Of a stretch of 9,423 nt of DNA, positions 4,563 to 9,423 are shown in pieces (within the stretch, counting starts at the first letter, position 1; each line of letters begins with the position of its first letter). The notes under the pieces were generated by a model, which made no database searches, had not been told where the DNA came from, and saw nothing but the letters and a program-made list of their open reading frames with translations. A program made the translations under genes and the position numbers. Origin of the DNA: Candidatus Peribacter sp. UBA2144. Its GTDB lineage: Bacteria > Patescibacteriota > Gracilibacteria > Peribacterales > Peribacteraceae. The stretch is from contig DCXE01000043.1 of the NCBI GenBank assembly GCA_002328295.1, forward strand, positions 1 through 9,423, written 5' to 3'.

Positions 4563-5765
4563 CTACGAAAATACTCTAGCTGCATCTTCGATAGAAGGTC
4601 TAACTCTCAAAATCTCCTCTTCGGTATTGTAAATGCCGATGCTGAGTCTGGTTGATGCTTCGACTTTAAGTCTTTCATGAAGAGGGATAGCGCAATGATG
4701 TCCTGCGCGGAGGCAGATTCCTTTTTCACCCAAGATATCAGTCAGGTCATGCGGGTGGATTCCTTTTATTGTGAAGCTTAAGGATCCGGAAGAATTTTTG
4801 GAACCGAGCAGAGTTAGTTCTTTGATTTTGCCAAGCTCGTTAACTGCCAATTGAATCAATTTGTCTTCATGCTCCTCGATATCTTTCCAATCAAACTGAT
4901 TAAGCCAATCAATTGCGATTTTAAGCCCGACAGCTTCAGCTACCGGCGGAGTGCCTGCTTCAAATTTTTCCGGAAGATCTGCACAAATAAATCCATCTTT
5001 AGAAACATCCCTAATCATTCCTCCTCCTGTTTGGAATGGAGGCATGGATTCCAGTAATTCTTTCTTTCCGAAAAGCACTCCAACTCCCATTGGTCCGTAT
5101 ATTTTATGTCCAGAGAATGCCAGAAAATCGCAATCCAGTTTCTGCACGTCGATTTGATGATGTGCGGCGAGTTGCGCGGCATCGATCAGAACTTTCGCGC
5201 CTTCAGCATGAGCTTTTTTGATTATTTCTTCGATCGGCGGACGAACTCCGATCACATTACTTAAACCTGTTACAGAAACTAAGCTAACATTTCCTTCATC
5301 AAGGATTGAATCAAGTTCATCCATTTTCAAATTACCTTCATCATCAATATCAATCCAACTGACCTCAGCTCCAGTTCTGTTCTTAAGTTGCAACCATGGA
5401 GTTATGTTGCTGTGGTGTTCCAGAGTGGTCAGAACAATCTTGTCTCCTTCTTTAAGTTCAGATTCTCCCAAACTTCTTGCAACTAAATTGATGCCTTCGG
5501 TTGTTCCGCCTGTGAAGATAATCTCTTCGGAATATTTAGAATTAATAAACTTACTGACTGTTTGTCTCGCATCCTCATAAGCTTCCGTTGCCTTCTCCGC
5601 CAGTGGATGTAAGCCTCGGTGAACGTTTGCGTTACTTTCCTCATAAAACTCAGATACTGCATCAATCGCAATCTGTGGAGTTTGGGCCGTAGCTGCGTTA
5701 TCTAGGTAGATGACTTCCTCTAAAATGGGGAATTGCGAGCGTATTTTAGTTAGATCGAGCGACAT
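4563..5765 (-). CDS. sufS: Cysteine desulfurase, SufS type
   Basis: This PLP enzyme removes sulfur from L-cysteine to alanine and passes it as persulfide to an acceptor, here probably SufU. Numbered from ATG 5765 (400 residues, close to the family's 405), it shows YLDNAATAQTP near the start, LEHHSNITPW with the PLP-stacking His117, LIDAAQ with Asp195 and Gln198, SGHKIYGP with the Schiff-base Lys221, and RAGHHCAIP with the catalytic Cys358 on a short loop, as in group II (SufS) enzymes. A later STRLS holds the substrate Arg. An in-frame GTG at 5807 would add 14 mostly Ser/Ala residues encoded by a 9-nt word repeat. I prefer ATG because SLDLTKIRSQFPIL aligns with known SufS N-termini. However, a -10-like TATATT lies 8 nt before the GTG, so the longer form is not excluded. 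Confidence 0.93.
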   Translation of the reverse strand: MSLDLTKIRSQFPILEEVIYLDNAATAQTPQIAIDAVSEFYEESNANVHRGLHPLAEKATEAYEDARQTVSKFINSKYSEEIIFTGGTTEGINLVARSLGESELKEGDKIVLTTLEHHSNITPWLQLKNRTGAEVSWIDIDDEGNLKMDELDSILDEGNVSLVSVTGLSNVIGVRPPIEEIIKKAHAEGAKVLIDAAQLAAHHQIDVQKLDCDFLAFSGHKIYGPMGVGVLFGKKELLESMPPFQTGGGMIRDVSKDGFICADLPEKFEAGTPPVAEAVGLKIAIDWLNQFDWKDIEEHEDKLIQLAVNELGKIKELTLLGSKNSSGSLSFTIKGIHPHDLTDILGEKGICLRAGHHCAIPLHERLKVEASTRLSIGIYNTEEEILRVRPSIEDAARVFS

Positions 5766-5768
5766 ACT

Positions 5769-5867
5769 AGAGGAAGCAGAGGAAGCAGAAGAGTTAGAGG
5801 ACTTCACTGATACGGAATATACAGTATTTCTCTTCTGATTCCTCTGAATCTTCTGATTCTTCTGCTT
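5769..5867. repeat. Word-iterated hairpin, 4 + 4 nonamers (AGAGGAAGC / CTTCTGATT)
   Basis: Four 9-nt units start at 5769, 5778, 5787 and 5796 (AGAGGAAGC twice, then AGAAGAGTT and AGAGGACTT). After a 27-nt middle, four more start at 5832, 5841, 5850 and 5859 (CTTCTGATT type). The two arms are partly complementary; for example TCTGCTTC of the right arm matches the reverse complement of the left-arm GAAGCAGA. The array lies between two divergent genes, so a role as a simple terminator is unlikely. The left arm overlaps the possible GTG-started extension of sufS, and the candidate sufS -10 is in the middle. Confidence 0.8.
5816..5821 (-). promoter_or_regulatory. Candidate -10 box for sufS
   Basis: TATATT on the minus strand (5 of 6) ends 8 nt before the GTG at 5807 and 50 nt before ATG 5765. 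Depending on which start is used, the mRNA is leaderless or has a leader of about 43 nt. No clear -35 was found. Confidence 0.35.
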
Positions 5868-5884
5868 CTTTAATCAGATTTTAT

Positions 5885-5890
5885 GATAAT
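5885..5890 (+). promoter_or_regulatory. Candidate -10 box for the 934-residue gene
   Basis: GATAAT (5 of 6), within TATGATAAT at 5882-5890, ends 8 nt before ATG 5899. A start point at or near the ATG would make a leaderless mRNA. The -35 region would fall in the right arm of the 9-nt word repeat and shows no consensus. Confidence 0.4.
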
Positions 5891-5898
5891 CTAGATCC

Positions 5899-8703
5899 AT
5901 GCAACGCAAAACCATTCAAATCCTATCCATAGCCTTTTTGGCAGCGTTAATAATTTGGGGTCTATACACGCTCTTCTATTATATGGGAGTGCCGTATCAC
6001 GGGATTGTTCTGATGGAGCGCCCCGTATTTGATGAACTTCTTAAGATCTGCAATGGCAATGCTCCACTATGCAGAGGTTTTCATAGCTTCTGGCCTATTC
6101 TTGAACGAACTTTCATGAGGATGGCTCCAATAAAGTGGTATGCGGTAATTTGTGTGGGTATATATGCTTTATGGCTTGGGTGGATTGCTTTTACAACGGG
6201 GAAAATGCGTTTCCGCTTTAAGATGAGGCCTTGGTATATTGTTTTGGCATTTATTGCATCACTTTGGTTAATCTTTTCAGTAGTAGTCAATTATCAACAT
6301 GGAGATACGCCGCCCAGAAGAATGGTTGAGCCTCTTCCTCAGGTTTATAAAAATACCGGAGAAGAAGGACTTGCTGTACTTAAAGCAAACTTCGATCATT
6401 TAAACGAGAAAGGATGTCTGGATCTAGAGGGGCAGTACGATAATGGGGCGCGATCGTACAAACTCAAACACAGATGTATACATATGTCCTTCTTTACAAA
6501 AGCTATTCCTCTTGCAGGTTTTATCTTGCTCCTATTTTTCGAGATGATGGTGCTTGGAAGGATGGCGATGGGTTGGATGAAGCTTAAACCCAAAAAGCTA
6601 TACCTGGAATCTATGTTAAGCGTCAGCTTGGGAGCGTGTTTTCTAATTGCAATTTTGTGGCTTATGGCAGTTATCAGTCTGCATGCGAAATTCTTGCCGC
6701 TGTTTACGAAGCCTGCCGGCTGGATTCTACTCGGAATCATTCCTCTAATAGGATTCAAACACTCGCGATATTGGATAAAGAAATTCCTGTTTACCTCGTG
6801 GCAGTTTGATAGGTCATGGAAAGATCCGGTTATTTTACTTTCATGGCTTTTGCTCACATACGTTGCATTCAATTTCCTTTCGGTAATAAGACCGTTCCCG
6901 ATTGGGTGGGATGACTTGGGAAGCTATTTGAATCGACCAAGACTAATGGTTAGCTACGGCCACTTCATATTCTCTATGGCTCCGTTCTTTTGGGAGTATG
7001 TAACATCTCTTGGTTATCTACTATTCGGTTATAGTACAGCTTTGGGCGCATCGGTTTCTATGATGATCAACTGGAGTGCCGGACTTTTGGCAGTCTTTGC
7101 AATCTATACTTTTGCCCGCACCTATTTGGGCGAGGGCAAAGGGATACTTTCTGCATTAATGTATTACACATTGCCAATGGTGGGGCACTTCTCGTTTGCG
7201 GACATGAAGATTGATAACGCTGTCTTCTTTATGGGTACACTTAGCGTACTTTGTGTATTTATTTATCTTTTCCCGCCGGAAGATCAGGAATCGGAAAAAT
7301 CAAATTCGCTTTCATGGCTTATTGCTGCCGGAATATTTTCCGGATTCGCATTCGCAATCAAATTTACTGCAGTCATGGTTTTTGTAGCCCTTGGCGCAGT
7401 GCTTCTTGGGGTAATGCTTCATTGGTCTGCATTAATTGGAGTCGCATTCATGTCAGTCGCCTTACTTTTGAATATTGGAAGGACATTAGAAAGAATATTC
7501 GGGGAAGGATTTCCTATTTCCCAGGGCGCTGTAAAAAATATAAGCATTGCCATCGCCTTAGTCATATTTGCGATTCCATCATGGAAGTACAGGAAGCGAT
7601 TCAAAAATGCTTTTATTGCTTCATTCGTATTCGGTGCGGCAATTATTCTTTCGGTTGCGCCTTGGATAATGCATAACAATATTTTGCAGGGGAACATTAT
7701 TCCGAGTTTTGAAATAAAAGCTCCCAACTATATTTCCCCGTATCTGGATCCTTATGGGACAAGCGATTTAAAAGAGCCGTATATAGTCAGAAAACTTTCG
7801 CCGGAGTTGGCTGTAGACATATCGCATCCTCTATGTAAACCAACCGGAGGAGTAGAGGAATTGGATAGATATTGGGGATTCGAGAAGGGGTTGGGACATT
7901 ACCTCACGCTTCCTTGGAGGACTGTGATGAATTTGAATAGCACAGGTTATTACGTTACAACCACGTTTGTTCTACTTCTTCTGCCGTTGCTTCTTTTACT
8001 TCCTTACTTTTGGATGAAGAAAGGAAAGTGGCTGCGATGGTTTACATTTGGCACGGCATTTATGCTTGTTGAGTGGATGTTTCTTGCGAACGGAATTCCG
8101 TGGTATGGGTTGGGAACTTTCTTGGGGTTGATTGTATTGATCGAAGTTATGGTTGTTAAAGCACCTGACAAAATTAGCAGATCAATACTTGGAGTATTTA
8201 TTGGTATAGCACTGTTGATGATGTTTGGATTCAGGGCCTGGCAGTACGAGACGCAGAAAAATCTTCTCGAATATCCTATGGGCAAAGCGTCCGCGGATGT
8301 TCTTACTGAGCGAACAGTACCGCACTACAACGACGTTGCAAATGTTGTTATTGAACGCGCAAAAGTTTTCCCGGACAGGCCATACATGTACAGGATGGGA
8401 ACGTTTATTCCGTACTTTATTCCACGCAATCTGGAGATTATCGGAATACAGGACCACCAATTGGATCTCTTTAATTGCATGTATCAGGAACGCGACGGAA
8501 AACTTCTACTCGAACGCATAAAGGCGCTCGGGTTCAACAGCATCGTGTTTGATACAAATACTGCAACCATCGAAAAAGATCCAAATGGGACCTTGCACCA
8601 GAAAGTGGATACTTTCCTAAAGTGGGTGAATGATCCTGCTAATGGTTTGCAGATTGTGCTTAGTGATCAGGGAGGGGGAATCGCATTTATTCTTATACCT
8701 TAG
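5899..8703 (+). CDS. Large GT-C-like membrane glycosyltransferase with extra N-terminal membrane domain
   Basis: This is a 934-residue multi-pass membrane protein. Residues from about 310 look like a GT-C glycosyltransferase. Helix 308-330 is followed by an outer loop with PIGWDDLGSYLNRPR (Asp338, Asp339), the expected catalytic acidic pair. Then come KIDN (437-440), many helices to about 770 and a soluble C-terminal domain of about 160 residues ending in FILIP. Such enzymes use polyprenyl-linked sugars outside the cytoplasm; donor and acceptor are unknown. Before this lies an unusual part of about 300 residues with helices near 7-29, 80-100, 111-131, 201-222, 240-262 and 272-286. Its two larger loops (30-78 and 131-200) both fall outside by the positive-inside rule, each with a cysteine pair (51/58 and 173/193). 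ATG 5899 has no Shine-Dalgarno site. The stop is TAG. Confidence 0.8.
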   Translation: MQRKTIQILSIAFLAALIIWGLYTLFYYMGVPYHGIVLMERPVFDELLKICNGNAPLCRGFHSFWPILERTFMRMAPIKWYAVICVGIYALWLGWIAFTTGKMRFRFKMRPWYIVLAFIASLWLIFSVVVNYQHGDTPPRRMVEPLPQVYKNTGEEGLAVLKANFDHLNEKGCLDLEGQYDNGARSYKLKHRCIHMSFFTKAIPLAGFILLLFFEMMVLGRMAMGWMKLKPKKLYLESMLSVSLGACFLIAILWLMAVISLHAKFLPLFTKPAGWILLGIIPLIGFKHSRYWIKKFLFTSWQFDRSWKDPVILLSWLLLTYVAFNFLSVIRPFPIGWDDLGSYLNRPRLMVSYGHFIFSMAPFFWEYVTSLGYLLFGYSTALGASVSMMINWSAGLLAVFAIYTFARTYLGEGKGILSALMYYTLPMVGHFSFADMKIDNAVFFMGTLSVLCVFIYLFPPEDQESEKSNSLSWLIAAGIFSGFAFAIKFTAVMVFVALGAVLLGVMLHWSALIGVAFMSVALLLNIGRTLERIFGEGFPISQGAVKNISIAIALVIFAIPSWKYRKRFKNAFIASFVFGAAIILSVAPWIMHNNILQGNIIPSFEIKAPNYISPYLDPYGTSDLKEPYIVRKLSPELAVDISHPLCKPTGGVEELDRYWGFEKGLGHYLTLPWRTVMNLNSTGYYVTTTFVLLLLPLLLLLPYFWMKKGKWLRWFTFGTAFMLVEWMFLANGIPWYGLGTFLGLIVLIEVMVVKAPDKISRSILGVFIGIALLMMFGFRAWQYETQKNLLEYPMGKASADVLTERTVPHYNDVANVVIERAKVFPDRPYMYRMGTFIPYFIPRNLEIIGIQDHQLDLFNCMYQERDGKLLLERIKALGFNSIVFDTNTATIEKDPNGTLHQKVDTFLKWVNDPANGLQIVLSDQGGGIAFILIP

Positions 8704-8706
8704 GTA

Positions 8707-8776
8707 AAGTTAACAAGTTTCTAGTTGACTAGTTACAAGTTAAAAAAAACTTGAAAACTTGTTAACTTGTTAACTA
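8707..8776. repeat. Word-iterated hairpin, AGTT / AACT words every 7-8 nt
   Basis: AGTT occurs at 8708, 8716, 8723, 8731 and 8738, steps of 8, 7, 8 and 7. After a run of eight A, AACT occurs at 8748, 8756, 8764 and 8772, steps of exactly 8, with the unit ACTTGTTA repeated at 8757 and 8765. The arms are reverse complements in wording. It begins 3 nt after the stop of the 934-residue gene and ends just before the -10 of the next gene. The T/A-rich stem could also serve as terminator. Confidence 0.8.
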
Positions 8777-8788
8777 ATCTGCGATAAC
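8759..8788 (+). promoter_or_regulatory. Candidate promoter of the second GT2 gene
   Basis: TTGTTA (8759-8764, 4 of 6) and GATAAC (8783-8788, 4 of 6) are separated by 18 nt, and the -10 ends 9 nt before ATG 8798. The -35 lies inside the word repeat. Weak, but placed like the other short-leader promoters here. Confidence 0.3.
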
Positions 8789-8797
8789 CTTTGTTCT

Positions 8798-9423
8798 ATG
8801 AAAGCCATAGCAGTGATACCAGCATACAATGAGGAGTCCCGAGTCGAGGGAGTCATCAATGACGTAAGCCAATACGTGTCCGAGGTAATAGTTGTAGATG
8901 ATGGATCTTCGGATGCTACGGCTTTAAATGCGGAGAAGGCTGGGGCTAAACTCGTTCAACATGTAGAGAATTGCGGAGCAGGAGCTGCAACAATGACGGG
9001 TATTGATGCTGCGCGCGCAATGGGCGCGGAAATCATTGTTACTATTGATGCAGATGAACAGCATAATCCAGAGGACATTCCGGCACTTGTTGCGCCTTTA
9101 AAAGAGGGAAGGGCAGATGTTGTATTTGCAAATAGGTTCGGACAAAAAAACCGTATTCCTTTTGTAAGAAGATTTGCGAACGGATGCGGAAACATTCTCA
9201 CATTCTTTACTACAGGAAAGTGGGTGTCTGATAGCCAGTGTGGATTTAAAGCATTCGGCCCCAAAGCGATTGAAGAAATTGATTTAAAAATGAGCGGGTT
9301 TGAATTTTGTTCAGAAATTGTCCGCGAAACCGCACAGCACAGATGGAGGATGCAACAGATTCCAACAAAAGTACTATACTCAGAGTACACTCTTGCAAAG
9401 GGGCAGTCGTTTGCGAATGGGAT
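8798..9423 (+). CDS. GT2-family glycosyltransferase, dolichol-phosphate-mannose-synthase-like (partial, runs off the window)
   Basis: The frame is open from ATG 8798 to the window end (208 full codons), so the C-terminus is missing. It opens MKAIAVIPAYNEESR, followed by VVDDGSSDAT (Asp34, Asp35), NCGAGAATMTGIDAA, the metal-binding DAD (84-86) in TIDADEQHNPEDIPAL, ANRF (111-114), DSQCGFKAF (145-153) and SGFEF (166-170). These are in the order and spacing of polyprenyl-phosphate mannosyl- or glucosyltransferases. The family usually has DADGQH; here Glu replaces Gly. It resembles the first GT2 enzyme only at family level; that one has EGD instead of DAD. It would supply lipid-linked sugar to the GT-C proteins. 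No Shine-Dalgarno site is seen. Confidence 0.9.
   Translation, partial: MKAIAVIPAYNEESRVEGVINDVSQYVSEVIVVDDGSSDATALNAEKAGAKLVQHVENCGAGAATMTGIDAARAMGAEIIVTIDADEQHNPEDIPALVAPLKEGRADVVFANRFGQKNRIPFVRRFANGCGNILTFFTTGKWVSDSQCGFKAFGPKAIEEIDLKMSGFEFCSEIVRETAQHRWRMQQIPTKVLYSEYTLAKGQSFANG

Noticed and set aside
5218..5580. Plus-strand frame of 120 codons
   Set aside because: It lies fully antisense to the conserved core of sufS and has low-complexity Ser-rich content from the opposite strand.
6396..6872. Minus-strand frame of 158 codons
   Set aside because: It is antisense to the 934-residue membrane gene, and its composition is the mirror of hydrophobic codons.
8956..9390. Minus-strand frame of 144 codons
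   Set aside because: The plus strand here encodes a clear GT2 enzyme with all motifs in order.
1..9423. Alternative genetic code (TGA as Gly, as in some CPR lineages)
   Set aside because: TGA ends several genes exactly where their families end, and Gly positions use GGN codons.

Overview
The window reads as a bacterial chromosomal segment of moderate G+C (low to mid 40s percent by eye). It uses the standard code: TGA is the stop of the first GT2 gene, GtrA, the first GT-C gene and SufU. The gene content (polyprenyl-linked glycosylation enzymes, a stand-alone SufS/SufU pair, a tRNA with encoded CCA) and the near absence of Shine-Dalgarno sequences would suit a Candidate Phyla Radiation (Patescibacteria) genome. 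That placement is an inference; no phylogenetic marker gene is present.

Layout. A tRNA-Thr(GGU) gene (8-82) is followed after only 4 nt by a GT2 glycosyltransferase (87-830, +). A spacer (831-963) holds a striking hairpin made of 7-nt words. Next come a GtrA-type flippase-like membrane protein (964-1365, -) and, divergent from it, a GT-C membrane glycosyltransferase (1410-3125, +). A 504-bp cassette (3123-3626) with matching inverted ends carries a DUF559 endonuclease-like gene (-). It is followed by a G+C-richer orphan gene of 104 codons (3688-4002, -), which has its own promoter, candidate operator and canonical Shine-Dalgarno site. sufU (4097-4453, -) and sufS (4563-5765, -) form an iron-sulfur/sulfur-transfer pair. 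Divergent from sufS is a 934-residue GT-C-like membrane protein (5899-8703, +), then a second GT2 glycosyltransferase (8798 onward, +) that runs off the window.

Working together. GT2 enzymes of these types usually load a sugar onto a polyprenyl phosphate on the cytoplasmic face. GtrA-type proteins are thought to help flip the carrier, and GT-C enzymes use the lipid-linked sugar on the outer face. All three kinds are here, so the window looks like a cell-surface glycosylation neighbourhood interrupted by sufSU and the DUF559 cassette. SufS and SufU would mobilise cysteine sulfur for Fe-S clusters or tRNA thiolation.

Most unusual features. (1) Four of the intergenic spacers contain hairpin-like arrays built from short words repeated every 7, 8 or 9 nt on one arm and their reverse complements on the other, with a different word in each spacer. 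(2) The DUF559 cassette has 13-bp identical termini, each followed by a 10-12 bp GC-rich hairpin; its left end supplies the stop codons of two convergent genes. (3) Most genes have a -10-like hexamer only 6-10 nt before the start codon and no Shine-Dalgarno site, which suggests leaderless transcripts. The orphan gene beside the cassette is the exception.
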